A DNA stretch of 47,964 nucleotides from Marinibacterium profundimaris (GCF_002210095.1 NZ_AQQR01000028.1:1-47964); one strand, 5' to 3'; shown: positions 30,362 through 39,615, numbered from the stretch's first letter. Numbers and translations are program-made. Notes: a model not told the origin generated them from the sequence alone.

Positions 30362-31093
30362 ATGCGTTTCAGACAAGCCTTCACGACGGTCGCGATAGCT
30401 GCCTTGCTTCCGATACCGGCACTCGCGGACGAACTGTCAGAGTCCCGGGTCAAGGAACTTGTGCTCGAGGCAATCCGCGAGAACCCGGAGATTGTCATGG
30501 AGGCCGTGGCGATCCTCGAACAAAGGCAGGCGCAAGCGCAGGAGCTCAGTCAGGCCCAAGTTCTGAATGACCAGCGCGATCTGATCGAGAACGATCCGAA
30601 TGCGCCGGTTCTCGGCAACCTGGAAGGGGACGTCACTGTTGTGGAATTTTTCGACTACAACTGTCCCTATTGTCGGCGGGTCAAACCCGAGGTGCGGGCT
30701 TTGATCGAAGACGATCCCAACATTCGCCTCGTCTATCGTGAATGGCCCATTCTCGGAGACGGATCGGTGTTTGCCGCGAAAGCGGCCTTGGCAGCGCGCA
30801 AGCAGGACAAATACGAAGAGTTTCACTGGGCAATGATGGGGCTGGAAGGCCGCGCGGAAGAGGCCTCCGTGCTGCGCGTGGCCGAGGAGATCGGCCTGGA
30901 TATCGCGCAGTTGCGCAAGGACATGGAGGCCCCCGAGGTCGAAGAGCACATTGCGACCTCCATGCAACTGACCCAAGCTCTGGGCTTTAACGGCACGCCG
31001 TCTTTCGTGATCGGGGATGCGCTGGTCCCGGGCTTCGTCGAAAAGGCGCAGCTTGCCGACTTGGTCGAGGAAGCCCGCAAAGTCGAAGACTGA
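30362..31093 (+). CDS. DsbA/ScsC-like thiol oxidoreductase
   Basis: 243 residues. Signal peptide (VAIAALLPIPALA), a helical N-terminal extension (about 25-80, rich in Glu/Gln) that recalls the oligomerising arm of ScsC-type proteins, then a DsbA domain: VEFFDYNCPYC (Cys101, Cys104), YREWPILGDGS, and cis-Pro in GFNGTPSFVIGD. It forms or shuffles disulfides in the periplasm; the arm and the ScsB-like reductase nearby favour a copper-suppressor ScsC role. The run ends just after it at a strong hairpin. Confidence 0.9.
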   Translation: MRFRQAFTTVAIAALLPIPALADELSESRVKELVLEAIRENPEIVMEAVAILEQRQAQAQELSQAQVLNDQRDLIENDPNAPVLGNLEGDVTVVEFFDYNCPYCRRVKPEVRALIEDDPNIRLVYREWPILGDGSVFAAKAALAARKQDKYEEFHWAMMGLEGRAEEASVLRVAEEIGLDIAQLRKDMEAPEVEEHIATSMQLTQALGFNGTPSFVIGDALVPGFVEKAQLADLVEEARKVED

Positions 31094-31100
31094 AATTCTG

Positions 31101-31130
31101 TGCCCGGACCACCCTTGGGTGGTCCAGGCA
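31101..31130. terminator. Two-way terminator between the DsbA-like gene and copZ
   Basis: GGACCACCC-TT-GGGTGGTCC core (31106-31125), extended by TGCC/GGCA with one mismatch each side. It separates convergent genes. Confidence 0.7.
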
Positions 31131-31135
31131 CTGCA

Positions 31136-31336
31136 TCAAGCGGCCGCAGGTTCCACGTTGTAGCCCGCATCCCGAATGATCGCTTGGACCTGATCGGCTG
31201 GTAACACGCTGTCGACATGCACCTGTCGGGCAGAAAGGTCACATTCTACGCCTGCATTCGGATCTGCGCTCTTCACCGCGCTTTCGATTGCTGCGGTGCA
31301 ATGCCCACAGCTCATGTCCGGAACGCTGAACTTCAT
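31136..31336 (-). CDS. copZ: Copper chaperone CopZ
   Basis: 66 residues, a single heavy-metal-associated domain: MKFSVPDMSCGHC with the Cu(I) pair in MSCGHC, then ESAVKSADPNAGVECDLSARQVHV and DAGYNVE. The ATG at 31336 has AAGGAG at 8 bases; a GTG three codons upstream is less likely. It carries Cu(I) in the cytosol to the ATPase encoded divergently. It has its own CueR-type promoter. Confidence 0.93.
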   Translation of the reverse strand: MKFSVPDMSCGHCTAAIESAVKSADPNAGVECDLSARQVHVDSVLPADQVQAIIRDAGYNVEPAAA

Positions 31337-31368
31337 CGGAACCACTCCTTGATCTGATTTCTATCGGT

Positions 31369-31399
31369 GACATGGGGCTTCCCCCCGCTGGAAGGTCAA
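31369..31399 (-). promoter_or_regulatory. CueR-type promoter for copZ
   Basis: TTGACC (31399-31394), 19-bp spacer TTCCAGCGGGGGGAAGCCC, -10 CATGTC (31374-31369). Confidence 0.8.
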
Positions 31400-31427
31400 G
31401 TGAAGAAATTTATTTGGCGCCCTCCCA

Positions 31428-31458
31428 TTGACCCTCCAGTAACTGGAAGCCTCATATT
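31428..31458 (+). promoter_or_regulatory. CueR-type promoter for copA
   Basis: TTGACC (31428-31433), 19-bp spacer CTCCAGTAACTGGAAGCCT, -10 CATATT (31453-31458). Back to back with the copZ promoter, 29 bases apart. Confidence 0.82.
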
Positions 31459-31488
31459 CCACTTCGAATGGAAAAACAGGTGACACAT

Positions 31489-33999
31489 ATGCCCGAACCC
31501 AAACAGATCAGCCTGCCGATCGAAGGCATGTCATGCGCGTCCTGCGTTGGCAGGGTCGATCGCGCATTGAATGCAATCGACGGCGTAGAAGATGTGTCGG
31601 TGAACCTTGCCTCGGAAACTGCTCGCATGAGCGTGGACGCGCTCAAGCGCATTCCCGACATCATCGAATCCCTTCGCGAGCTGGGCTACCCCGCGCGGAA
31701 GGCCAGGGCCGAACTCACGATTGCAGCGATGTCCTGTGCCTCTTGCGTCGGGCGGGTCGATAAGGCGCTTGCCGCGGTGCCCGGGGTGGTCGAGGTGAAC
31801 GTCAACCTCGCCTCAGAGACGGCGACGGTCGTTTACGTCGAAGGTCTTGTCACGACATCCGATCTGATCGAATCAAGCGGCGCGGCAGGGTATCCAGCAA
31901 CCGTGGCAACGGCCCAGGCCGGTGACGACAGAGTTGCGCGCAAGGAGGAAGAGGCTCAGGCGCTTGCCAAACGGGTCACCTTTGCGGCCATCCTCGCCTT
32001 GCCGGTCTTCCTGATCGAAATGGGTGGCCACGTCATTCCGGCCGTTCATATGCTGATCGAGACCACGATTGGCCAGCAGACGAGTTGGCTTCTTCAGTTC
32101 GTGCTGACGACAATCGTTCTCTTCGGCCCGGGCCGGACGTTTTACACCAAGGGTTTCCCGGCCTTGTTCCGGGGTGCCCCCGACATGAACAGCCTCGTCG
32201 CGGTCGGCACCGGGGCGGCTTACCTTTATTCCGTGGTTGCGACATTCGTACCGTCGGTCCTGCCTGACACGCTGCGCACCGTCTATTTCGAGGCGGCAGC
32301 GGTCATCGTCGTTCTGATCCTTCTGGGGCGGTTTCTTGAAGCGCGCGCCAAGGGGAGAACGGGCGCGGCCATCCAGAAGCTATTAGGGCTTCAGGCGCGG
32401 ACTGCACGCGTGATGCGGGACGGAGAAAGCGTCGAGATCGAGATCGATGCGCTGGTTCAGGGTGACATCGTCATCGTGCGCCCTGGTGAACGCATCGCGG
32501 TCGATGGCGAGGTCATCGAGGGGACCAGCCGCGTCGACGAAAGCATGCTGACAGGCGAGCCGATCCCCGCTGAAAAAGGTGCCGGAGATCCGGTGACCGG
32601 CGGGACGGTCAACGGCGCCGGAAGCCTGCAGTTCCGCGCCACGCGGGTCGGCGCCGACACGACCCTGGCGCAGATTATTCGCATGGTCGAAGAGGCCCAG
32701 GGCGCCAAACTGCCGATCCAGGGATTGGTCGACCGGATCACCTTGTGGTTCGTACCTGCCGTCATGGCGATCGCGGCGGCGACCGTGCTGGTCTGGCTGG
32801 TTTTCGGGCCTGATCCGGCCCTGACAATGGCGCTGATCGCCGGTGTGTCGGTGCTGATCATCGCGTGCCCCTGCGCGATGGGGCTTGCGACGCCGACCTC
32901 GATCATGGTCGGGACGGGACGTGCTGCGGAAATGGGCGTCCTGTTCCGCAAGGGCGACGCCTTGCAGCTACTTGATTCCGTTGATGTGGTCACCCTCGAC
33001 AAGACAGGCACGGTGACCGAGGGGCGACCCGCACTGACTGACCTTGTGCTGGCGGAAGGGTTCGATCGTTCAACAACGCTCTCGAAGATCGCCGCCGTGG
33101 AGTCGCTCTCCGAGCATCCTGTCGCGGACGCCATCGTCCGCGCCGCCCGGGGCGACGGCGCCCCGCTTGTGGGGGCCGAAGGTTTCCAGTCGGTCACCGG
33201 TTACGGCGTGCGCGCCTTGGTCGAAGGCGCGGAGGTGTTGGTTGGGGCCGACCGCTACATGACGCGGGAAGGCATTGACATCTCGGCATTGGCACCAGAA
33301 GAAACGAAGATCGCGAGCAAGGGTCGGACGGCGCTTTACGCTGCCATAGATGGACGTATCGCCGCCGTGATCGGCGTCGCCGATCCGGTCAAACCGGCAA
33401 GCCGCGCAGCCATCGCAGCGCTGCACGAAAAGGGTCTTGCGGTTGCGATGATCACCGGGGACAAACGCGAAACCGCCGAAGCCATCGCCCGCGAAACCGG
33501 CATCGACCATGTCGTCGCCGGCGTTCTGCCAGACGGCAAGGTCGCGGCGCTCAACAGTTTGCGCGAGGGCGGCAAGCGCATCGCCTTTGTCGGCGACGGG
33601 ATCAACGACGCCCCGGCGCTGGCGCATGCCGATGTGGGCATCGCCATTGGAACCGGCACCGATGTGGCCATCGAATCTGCGGATGTCGTCCTGATGTCGG
33701 GCGATTTGCGCGGCGTGGTGAACGCCTTCGAAGTATCGCGGCGGACCATGCGCAACATCCGGCAGAACCTGTTCTGGGCCTTTGCCTACAACGTGGCACT
33801 TATTCCGGTCGCTGCCGGGGTGCTCTATCCGGCCTTTGGGTTGCTCCTGTCACCAATCCTTGCGGCGGGTGCGATGGCGTTGTCCTCGGTGTTTGTCCTG
33901 ACCAATGCCCTGCGGCTGCGGCGCATCGCGCCTGCGATGGACGAGCAGCGCGCAATCCCGGCAGAGATGGCAGCCGCCACTCCTGCTCCAGCAGAATAA
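31489..33999 (+). CDS. copA: Cu(I)-exporting P-type ATPase CopA
   Basis: 836 residues from [16 protein letters not shown]; an ATG seven codons earlier (31468) lies almost at the expected transcript start, while 31489 has AGGTGA at 6 bases. Two N-terminal HMA domains with CASC (Cys16/19 and Cys83/86), eight membrane segments, metal path CPC (Cys460, Cys462), phosphorylation site DKTGT (Asp504), and PIB-1 marks YN (in FAYNVALIP) and MxxSS (ALSSVFV). It exports Cu(I) to the periplasm. It is followed 12 bases later by cueR. Confidence 0.96.
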   Translation: MPEPKQISLPIEGMSCASCVGRVDRALNAIDGVEDVSVNLASETARMSVDALKRIPDIIESLRELGYPARKARAELTIAAMSCASCVGRVDKALAAVPGVVEVNVNLASETATVVYVEGLVTTSDLIESSGAAGYPATVATAQAGDDRVARKEEEAQALAKRVTFAAILALPVFLIEMGGHVIPAVHMLIETTIGQQTSWLLQFVLTTIVLFGPGRTFYTKGFPALFRGAPDMNSLVAVGTGAAYLYSVVATFVPSVLPDTLRTVYFEAAAVIVVLILLGRFLEARAKGRTGAAIQKLLGLQARTARVMRDGESVEIEIDALVQGDIVIVRPGERIAVDGEVIEGTSRVDESMLTGEPIPAEKGAGDPVTGGTVNGAGSLQFRATRVGADTTLAQIIRMVEEAQGAKLPIQGLVDRITLWFVPAVMAIAAATVLVWLVFGPDPALTMALIAGVSVLIIACPCAMGLATPTSIMVGTGRAAEMGVLFRKGDALQLLDSVDVVTLDKTGTVTEGRPALTDLVLAEGFDRSTTLSKIAAVESLSEHPVADAIVRAARGDGAPLVGAEGFQSVTGYGVRALVEGAEVLVGADRYMTREGIDISALAPEETKIASKGRTALYAAIDGRIAAVIGVADPVKPASRAAIAALHEKGLAVAMITGDKRETAEAIARETGIDHVVAGVLPDGKVAALNSLREGGKRIAFVGDGINDAPALAHADVGIAIGTGTDVAIESADVVLMSGDLRGVVNAFEVSRRTMRNIRQNLFWAFAYNVALIPVAAGVLYPAFGLLLSPILAAGAMALSSVFVLTNALRLRRIAPAMDEQRAIPAEMAAATPAPAE

Positions 34000-34011
34000 C
34001 GGAGGTCCGAC

Positions 34012-34410
34012 ATGAACATCGGAGACGTTGCCCGACAATCGGGTGTGCCCGCCAAGACGATCCGCTACTACGAGGACATCGGTCTGATCCGCCCGAACCG
34101 TAGCGAGAACGGCTATCGCGCGTTCACCGAGAACCACGTTCACAAGCTGGCGTTTCTGGGTCGCGCACGGGCCTTGGGGTTCACCATCGAAGATTGCAGG
34201 ACGCTCCTGTCGCTCTACGAGGATGAAAACCACGAAAGCATGCAAGTGAAGGCGGTTGCGGAAGACCATCTGCGCCAGATCGAGGAAAAGATCGCGAAAC
34301 TGCAATCCATGCGCGCGACGCTCGCCGAACTGGTGGAAAAATGTGCCGGGGATCACCGGCCCGACTGCCCCATCATCGAGGATCTGTCGCCGGAGCGGTT
34401 GGCCAAGTGA
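34012..34410 (+). CDS. cueR: MerR-family Cu(I) regulator CueR/HmrR
   Basis: 132 residues with GGAGG before the ATG. Winged HTH at the N-terminus (MNIGDVARQSGVPAKTIRYYEDIGL, SENGYRAF), a long dimer helix, and the Cu(I)-binding loop CAGDHRPDC (Cys111, Cys119), the C-x7-C spacing of CueR. When loaded it twists promoters with 19-bp spacers; seven such promoters are visible in this window. It is co-transcribed with copA. Confidence 0.95.
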   Translation: MNIGDVARQSGVPAKTIRYYEDIGLIRPNRSENGYRAFTENHVHKLAFLGRARALGFTIEDCRTLLSLYEDENHESMQVKAVAEDHLRQIEEKIAKLQSMRATLAELVEKCAGDHRPDCPIIEDLSPERLAK

Positions 34411-34431
34411 CAGGCAAGAAGGGGCTGTACC

Positions 34432-35196
34432 TCAGAACCAGATCGCGCGGACCGGCATCCAGATACCCATGAAGATCATCATCAGGTTTTCCGTCAGCGA
34501 AATGAACCCCAGCGGGACGGAACTGTCACCGCCGACGCAGGCGCATTTCAGCTCTCTCTTGTCGATATAAACAGCCTTGAACACGCTGACAGCGCCGACC
34601 GTGCCGATAAACAGGGCGACAGGCGCCGAGAGCCACAGCAGCGCGCCGGCAGTCATCAGGACACCTGCCAACGCTTCGCCGAACGGGTAGACCTTGCCGT
34701 ATCGCACCCATTTGCGCGCCAGCAGATCGTAGTTGAGGAACATCGTCGAAAACCCTTCGACATCCTGCAATTTCTGGATCGCGAGAATGGTCATGGACAG
34801 CGAAATGAACCATTCGAACCCCCGCAAGGTAAGGACCGACCCGTACTGGTGCCAAGACAGGCCCAATGCCAACAGCGCGGCAACGGAAAAGATCGCGATG
34901 ACCGGCTGGTAGGTCGTGTCGCTTTGCTCTTCCTCGGGTGGGTCAATGTCGAAAAACACCCTGAGATCATCGTAACCGCCGATCCGTTCGTCCCCGATGA
35001 AAGTCTGCGGCGTCGTCTCGACCCCGTGCTTCTCCATGAAAGCATCGGTGTCTTCACGGGTGTCAAGCGGATGGTCTTCCACCTCGAAGCCTTGCCGCTC
35101 CAGCAGGTCTTTCGATTTCAGACCGTAGGGGCAGACATGGCCCGGCATGACCATGCGATAAAGCTGCGCGGATTTACTGTCTGTGTCGCGGGGCAT
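34432..35196 (-). CDS. Glutaredoxin-MauE/DoxX fusion membrane protein
   Basis: 254 residues, AGGAGG 7 bases before the ATG. Residues 1-85 form a glutaredoxin domain with HVCPYG (Cys22, single Cys), TTPQTFIGDERIGGYDDL. From about 97 follow four or five membrane segments of the MauE/DoxX redox type with LQDVEGFSTMFLNYDLL and KVYPFGEALAGVL, and near the end a KCACVGG pair (Cys218, Cys220). The fusion suggests transfer of reducing power across the membrane. It lies 12 bases behind the DUF305 gene in the same CueR-type operon and converges with cueR. Confidence 0.87.
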   Translation of the reverse strand: MPRDTDSKSAQLYRMVMPGHVCPYGLKSKDLLERQGFEVEDHPLDTREDTDAFMEKHGVETTPQTFIGDERIGGYDDLRVFFDIDPPEEEQSDTTYQPVIAIFSVAALLALGLSWHQYGSVLTLRGFEWFISLSMTILAIQKLQDVEGFSTMFLNYDLLARKWVRYGKVYPFGEALAGVLMTAGALLWLSAPVALFIGTVGAVSVFKAVYIDKRELKCACVGGDSSVPLGFISLTENLMMIFMGIWMPVRAIWF

Positions 35197-35208
35197 GTCC
35201 TTTCCTCC

Positions 35209-36045
35209 TTATCCGCTGCACGTAAGTTGACCACGGAACCCGGCTTCGTAGTCGGTTCCCGCGCTGACGATCAGATCGGTCAGGTCACCGTTCGTCTCTG
35301 CGATCTCGGCCGACAGCGGGCCTTCAGAAAATGCATTTTCGCCCTGCGCATTCAGGCGCACCAGATCACCGCTGATCTTCATTGCGGCGGCAGACCCTTC
35401 GCCGGTTTCACCAGTCACCAGTACAGCCGGACTGTCCGAGGTGTAAGCAAAGCGGCAATTTCCGCCATTCGGGAACACCGCAGCGATTTCGTCTTCCGTC
35501 AGAAACTCAGGATCGACCTTCGACACGACCTCCGTTTGAAGCGCCTGTTGCGCATCCACAACCTGCGCCGGCGTTTCGCTTCGCGTGGCCGATGCTTCGC
35601 CGTTTGCTCCAATGTCAGCAATAAGGTAGCGCATTTCGGCGATTTCCTTGTCCTGCGCATAGATAATGTCGTCTGCGAGCCCCCGGACGCGCGGGTCGGT
35701 GATCTCGGCACGAGTCGACGTCATGATGGCGATCGAGTGGTGCGGGATCATGGCGCGCATGTAGGACCTGTCCTGCACCGTGAATTGCCCGCGAACCAGC
35801 CAGAGGCTCGCCGCGAAAAGGACTATTGCGCCAACGAAAATCGCGATGTTGGCTTTGGTGTTCTGATACATGGACAACATGTACGCCAACATGATCACGG
35901 CCATGGTCGCCCCCATCAGGATGGCCATGTAAAGGCGTGTCTCCGAAAAGAAGATATGGCCCCAAAGATAGGTGTTCAGGTACATCAGAACGAACATGAC
36001 CACGGTCGATGTTCCGATCATCATAAAGAATCGTGAGTAGTGCAT
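35209..36045 (-). CDS. DUF305 membrane protein
   Basis: 278 residues with a strong AAGGAGGTGA at 6 bases. Four membrane segments (about 5-98) are followed by the DUF305 helical domain with MIPHHSIAIM and DIIYAQDKEIAEMRYL; the paired His plus Met residues form the likely metal site. The C-terminal 100 residues (from about 180, after VSKVDPEFLTEDE) form an extra beta-rich domain with one Cys pair (GGNCRF...LTCSG). DUF305 proteins are ferritin-like four-helix proteins common in copper and silver loci. First gene of a CueR-type operon. Confidence 0.88.
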   Translation of the reverse strand: MHYSRFFMMIGTSTVVMFVLMYLNTYLWGHIFFSETRLYMAILMGATMAVIMLAYMLSMYQNTKANIAIFVGAIVLFAASLWLVRGQFTVQDRSYMRAMIPHHSIAIMTSTRAEITDPRVRGLADDIIYAQDKEIAEMRYLIADIGANGEASATRSETPAQVVDAQQALQTEVVSKVDPEFLTEDEIAAVFPNGGNCRFAYTSDSPAVLVTGETGEGSAAAMKISGDLVRLNAQGENAFSEGPLSAEIAETNGDLTDLIVSAGTDYEAGFRGQLTCSG

Positions 36046-36076
36046 TTCCAGTCACCTCCTTGCAGTTCTCTGTAAA

Positions 36077-36107
36077 ACAACAACATTCCAGCGCTGGAGA
36101 GTTCCAA
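36077..36107 (-). promoter_or_regulatory. CueR-type promoter for the DUF305 operon
   Basis: TTGGAA (36107-36102), 19-bp spacer CTCTCCAGCGCTGGAATGT with the perfect dyad TCCAGC/GCTGGA, weak -10 TGTTGT. Confidence 0.65.
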
Positions 36108-36224
36108 AAGCACGAATTTTCGTAGTTTCAAGGCAACAAAGGCGCGTCGTTTGCCCCGGTTCACGGCTTCTTTTCTTTGCCCCTGACGCGCACTGAATTT
36201 TCATGGGTCCGAGGAGATCGCGCC

Positions 36225-36806
36225 ATGCAGAATTTCACGAGACGAGAATTGATTTGTGCCGGAGCGATGGGTTGCTTTCTGCCCACAACTGCCTGGGCCC
36301 ACAAAGTCAAATTGCCCGAACGGTTCGAACCACAATTGGTAAACACCCGTCGTGGTGACTGGGTTAAAGGCGATGTCCACGTCGTTCCCGACGATTTTTT
36401 CCTTTATTTCATGCTCGAGGACGGGATGGCGATCCGCTACGGGGTCGGGGTAGGGCGCAAAGGTTTGTACGAACCCGGAGAGTTCACGGTAGCGCGCAAG
36501 GCCAAATGGCCATGGTGGCGGCCAACGAACGCCATGATCCGGCGCGAGCCACGCAAATACGCAAAGTACAAGGATGGACTGAAAGGCGGGCCAAACAACC
36601 CGCTCGGGGCCCGCGCGCTCTATCTCTACGATGCCGAGGGACGCGATACCTATCTTCGCATTCATGGAACGAACGCCCCGGAGACAATTGGGTCTGCCGT
36701 GTCGAATGGATGCGCGCGGTTGACGAATGAACATGTGAAGAATCTGTACGAACGCGTTGAAATCGGCGCCCGCGTCTTCCTGTATCCCAAAGTGACAACG
36801 GCGTGA
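36225..36806 (+). CDS. L,D-transpeptidase (YkuD), second copy
   Basis: 193 residues from the ATG at 36225 with GAGGAG at 8 bases. Tat-like signal (FTRRELICAGAMGCFLPTTAWA). YkuD domain: VVPDDFFLYFMLEDGMAIRYGVGVG-like strands, the NPLGARALYLY box, YLRIHGTN with His147, and SNGCARLTN with the nucleophile Cys163. Canonical motif, so likely active in peptidoglycan 3-3 cross-linking or protein anchoring. It precedes the second multicopper oxidase by 84 bases. Confidence 0.92.
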   Translation: MQNFTRRELICAGAMGCFLPTTAWAHKVKLPERFEPQLVNTRRGDWVKGDVHVVPDDFFLYFMLEDGMAIRYGVGVGRKGLYEPGEFTVARKAKWPWWRPTNAMIRREPRKYAKYKDGLKGGPNNPLGARALYLYDAEGRDTYLRIHGTNAPETIGSAVSNGCARLTNEHVKNLYERVEIGARVFLYPKVTTA

Positions 36807-36889
36807 GGAGTGTTCTGTCGCCTTGAAGTTCCTCTTCCGGAAATGGCACAAGTGCGGCAGTTGGCGAAAGCCAGTCTATCATTCATGAG

Positions 36890-38194
36890 GTGACGGAATT
36901 GTCTTTGAGCCGGAGGTCTTTCCTTGGCGGGATGACCGTTGCGCTGGCTGGTACCCGCTTGCCAGCAGCGACACACGAGTTGATCCTCGCGCCCCAATCG
37001 ATCAAGGCGCACCTTGCTGGGTACGACGTGTCGATGTTGGGCTTCAACGGTGGTCTGCCGGGCCCAGAAGTCAGAATGCGACAAGGACAAACCGCCCGCA
37101 TTACCCTCGATAACCGATTGGAGGAGGGCGCTCTCGTTCACTGGCATGGGTTGCGGGTTCCAAATCGGATGGATGGTGTCAACGTCCTCACTCAGGATGT
37201 GGTCATTCCGGGCGACTCGTATCGTTATCAATTCGGCGTCCCGGATGCCGGCACGTATTGGTATCACTCGCATTACCTGTCTTACGATCAGGTCAGCCGC
37301 GGTCTTTTCGGCGCCTTCATCGTCGAGGAGCAAAATGCGCCGGCTGTCGACCATGACATCGTTGTTCAGTTCTTCGATGTCTTGCTGGATCAGTCCGGGC
37401 AGTACGACGAAGCGTTCAACCCGGCCCATTTCGCAACCGAGGGCCGTATCGGCAATACGGTCACGGCACTTGTTTTCAATGGAACCGGCAAGACTGTGAA
37501 ACGAGGCGACCGTCTGCGACTGCGTCTCATAAATCCCTCTATCGACAGGGTGTACCGTGTCGGCCTGGATGGTTTGATAGGCAAGATCGTTGCACTGGAT
37601 GGCATGCCTCTGGCGCATCCTCGGACGCTCGAACCGATCCTTCTCGCTCCGGGGCAAAGATGCGATGTGATTGGTGATGCGACCGGGCCTATTAGATTCG
37701 ACGACAGCTTTGGAGAACAGACGTTGAGCCTTGGCGAAATCGCTGTTTCCGGTTCCCGTGAGCCCGCGAAAGCGCCCATCACCGCATTGCCCGCCAACCG
37801 AATGCCCGCCCCGAAAGACCCCGGCCAAACCGCGGAGCTGGTGCTCCAGGGAGGTGCGGGAAGCGCGTCCCACAACGGCACAGGGACATGGGCGCTCAAT
37901 GACGTATCCGGCCTGCCTCGAAGGCCTTTCCTATCCGCCGCGCAGGGGACGACCGCGCGCATTTCGATCCGCAACGAAACCGGGTTCCCACACGTCATGC
38001 ATCTGCATGGCCACCATTTCTGGGAACTCGATGCGGCGGGTGAAGCCGGTCCATACCGGGACTCGACCTATCTGGATACCGGCGAGACGCGGGATATTCT
38101 CGTCGTCCTGGACAATCCGGGATCGTGGATGCTGCATTGCCACATGTTGAGCCACCAGGCCGACGGTATGGCAACGTGGATCAGAGTCGGCTGA
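36890..38194 (+). CDS. Tat-exported multicopper oxidase (second copy)
   Basis: 434 residues. The GTG at 36890 has little ribosome-binding sequence; a TTG at 36899 would use GAGG at about 8 bases, so the first three residues are uncertain. Tat signal (LSRRSFLGGMTVALAG). Copper boxes complete: HWHG, WYHSH, HVMHLHG (His368, 371, 373) and HCHMLSHQADGM (His416, Cys417, His418, His422, Met427). It is clearly a paralogue of the oxidase at 28487, sharing the DAGTYWYH core. Same likely role, Cu(I) or phenol oxidation in the periplasm, but paired with a different L,D-transpeptidase. Confidence 0.92.
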   Translation: MTELSLSRRSFLGGMTVALAGTRLPAATHELILAPQSIKAHLAGYDVSMLGFNGGLPGPEVRMRQGQTARITLDNRLEEGALVHWHGLRVPNRMDGVNVLTQDVVIPGDSYRYQFGVPDAGTYWYHSHYLSYDQVSRGLFGAFIVEEQNAPAVDHDIVVQFFDVLLDQSGQYDEAFNPAHFATEGRIGNTVTALVFNGTGKTVKRGDRLRLRLINPSIDRVYRVGLDGLIGKIVALDGMPLAHPRTLEPILLAPGQRCDVIGDATGPIRFDDSFGEQTLSLGEIAVSGSREPAKAPITALPANRMPAPKDPGQTAELVLQGGAGSASHNGTGTWALNDVSGLPRRPFLSAAQGTTARISIRNETGFPHVMHLHGHHFWELDAAGEAGPYRDSTYLDTGETRDILVVLDNPGSWMLHCHMLSHQADGMATWIRVG

Positions 38195-38204
38195 GGGTCG
38201 CGAC

Positions 38205-38224
38205 GGATACATACCGTTACAAAT
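38205..38224 (+). promoter_or_regulatory. Putative OmpR-type box for dsbB
   Basis: GGATACATAC then CGTTACAAAT, 10-bp period, 84 bases before the dsbB start. Confidence 0.45.
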
Positions 38225-38307
38225 CTCTGAATGATAACAGCCCTTCTGCCGTTTACGTAACCTGACAAGCGAGAAACAGGTCCATCGATTGCCAACGGGA
38301 GCGTTCA

Positions 38308-38820
38308 TTGACCCTGACACCAAAATCTCTCGGCATGACTGCGGCGGCAGGATCAGCCGCCTTGCTGTTAGGGGCCTTCGTTTTCCAGGCTCTTGGCTAC
38401 GCGCCTTGCGCAATGTGCATCTGGCAACGCTACCCACACGCAATCGCCATTGGAATGGGCGCTATGTTGCTCTTTGCTCTGCCGATCCTCCCAATCCTGA
38501 TAATCGGTGCCCTGTCGGCACTCAGCACATCCGCGTTGGGAGTGTTTCATACCGGGGTCGAGCGCGGCTGGTGGGAGGGACCGACTTCTTGCACAGGATC
38601 CGGCCTCGATGTCTCTCAAATGTCGGTATCGGAATTGCTGCCCTCTGCCAGTTCAAGTGCTTCGACTCTTGTTCTGTGCGATGAGGTTGTCTGGGAATTA
38701 CTGACGTTGTCCATGGCCAGTTGGAACGCGATCCTGAGCGGTGTCCTTACTTGCCTCTGGTTAGTCGCGATCGCAAAGAGCCTTAAGGTTCGGTGGCGTG
38801 GGGCAGCGGACGTTTCTTGA
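38308..38820 (+). CDS. dsbB: Disulfide bond formation protein DsbB
   Basis: 170 residues from a TTG at 38308 preceded by GGGAG at 6 bases; the ATG at 38335 would cut into the first helix. Four membrane segments, first periplasmic pair CAMC (Cys34, Cys37) with the following WQRYPH, and second pair Cys95 (TSCTGSG) and Cys124 (TLVLCDE). It reoxidises DsbA and passes electrons to quinone. Its usual partner here would be the DsbA-like protein at 30362. It is followed 43 bases later by the third L,D-transpeptidase. Confidence 0.9.
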   Translation: MTLTPKSLGMTAAAGSAALLLGAFVFQALGYAPCAMCIWQRYPHAIAIGMGAMLLFALPILPILIIGALSALSTSALGVFHTGVERGWWEGPTSCTGSGLDVSQMSVSELLPSASSSASTLVLCDEVVWELLTLSMASWNAILSGVLTCLWLVAIAKSLKVRWRGAADVS

Positions 38821-38862
38821 AACGTCCCGCATTCATCGAAAACAAACAAAGGGCTTCGTTTC

Positions 38863-39528
38863 ATGGTTACAAGACGACACTTTCTTGCACTCTCCGGCTC
38901 GCTGTTTTCAGCGTCTCTGAGTTCACCAGCATTCGCTAAGACCTGGCCGACAACAGCCGAAAAAGCAGCTTGGGATGCGCAGGTCACGCCCGCCAACTAT
39001 GACGCGGCAACAACCAACCCATGGGGGCTGCATCCCAGGCTGCTGCCGCAACGCGTGTTGGCAAATGACGGTTTGCGCCCGGGTGACATTCACGTCGATG
39101 CGATCGCGCGCTATCTGTACCATATCGAGGAAGGTGGCACCGCGATGCGCTACGGGGTCGCGATTGCCAAGGGCAATCTCTACGAGCCCGGCACCTACAC
39201 GATTCGTCGCAAGGTCGAATGGCCACACTGGACGCCGACGCAGTCGATGATTGAGCGAGACCCAGATGCATTCGCTCAGTTTGCCGATGGAATGGAGCCC
39301 GGCCCGGAAAATGCCTTGGGGAGCAGGGCTTTGTATCTATTCGTCGGAGATCGGGATACGTACCTTCGTATCCATGGGACACCCAGCCCACGCAGCATTG
39401 GCGGCCGGGCCAGTTCGGGATGCGTGCGCATGGTGATGGCCCACATCAATGATCTCTATCCGAATGTCGCTGTCGGATCGACGGCGTTCCTTTACTCGGC
39501 CGAGGACAGCGTTACCGCTCGAAGCTGA
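38863..39528 (+). CDS. L,D-transpeptidase (YkuD), third copy
   Basis: 221 residues. Tat-like signal (VTRRHFLALSGSLFSASLSSPAFA), a spacer of about 50 residues with Trp and Pro, then the YkuD domain: DIHVDAIARYLYHIEE, TAMRYGVAIAKGNLYEPGTY, the ENALGSRALYLF box, YLRIHGTP (His171) and SSGCVRMVM (Cys187). The motif is canonical. The KVEWPHWTPTQSM stretch matches KAKWPWWRPTNAM of the second copy, so these two are closer to each other than to the first. Confidence 0.92.
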   Translation: MVTRRHFLALSGSLFSASLSSPAFAKTWPTTAEKAAWDAQVTPANYDAATTNPWGLHPRLLPQRVLANDGLRPGDIHVDAIARYLYHIEEGGTAMRYGVAIAKGNLYEPGTYTIRRKVEWPHWTPTQSMIERDPDAFAQFADGMEPGPENALGSRALYLFVGDRDTYLRIHGTPSPRSIGGRASSGCVRMVMAHINDLYPNVAVGSTAFLYSAEDSVTARS

Positions 39529-39615
39529 TCAATTCGTCGGACAGCGCATCTTGGGCTCACGCGCTGAGGACAGCGTCATGCAGGAAAATCTTGCAACGAA
39601 TTGTTGGACGAACAC

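Noticed and set aside
34849-36036. 395-codon plus-strand open frame
   Set aside because: Antisense to the glutaredoxin-MauE and DUF305 genes, crossing their intergenic gap; no motifs.
39500-39580. GAGGACAGCGT occurring twice around the end of the third L,D-transpeptidase gene
   Set aside because: Only 11 bases, no further structure; most likely chance or a minor local duplication.
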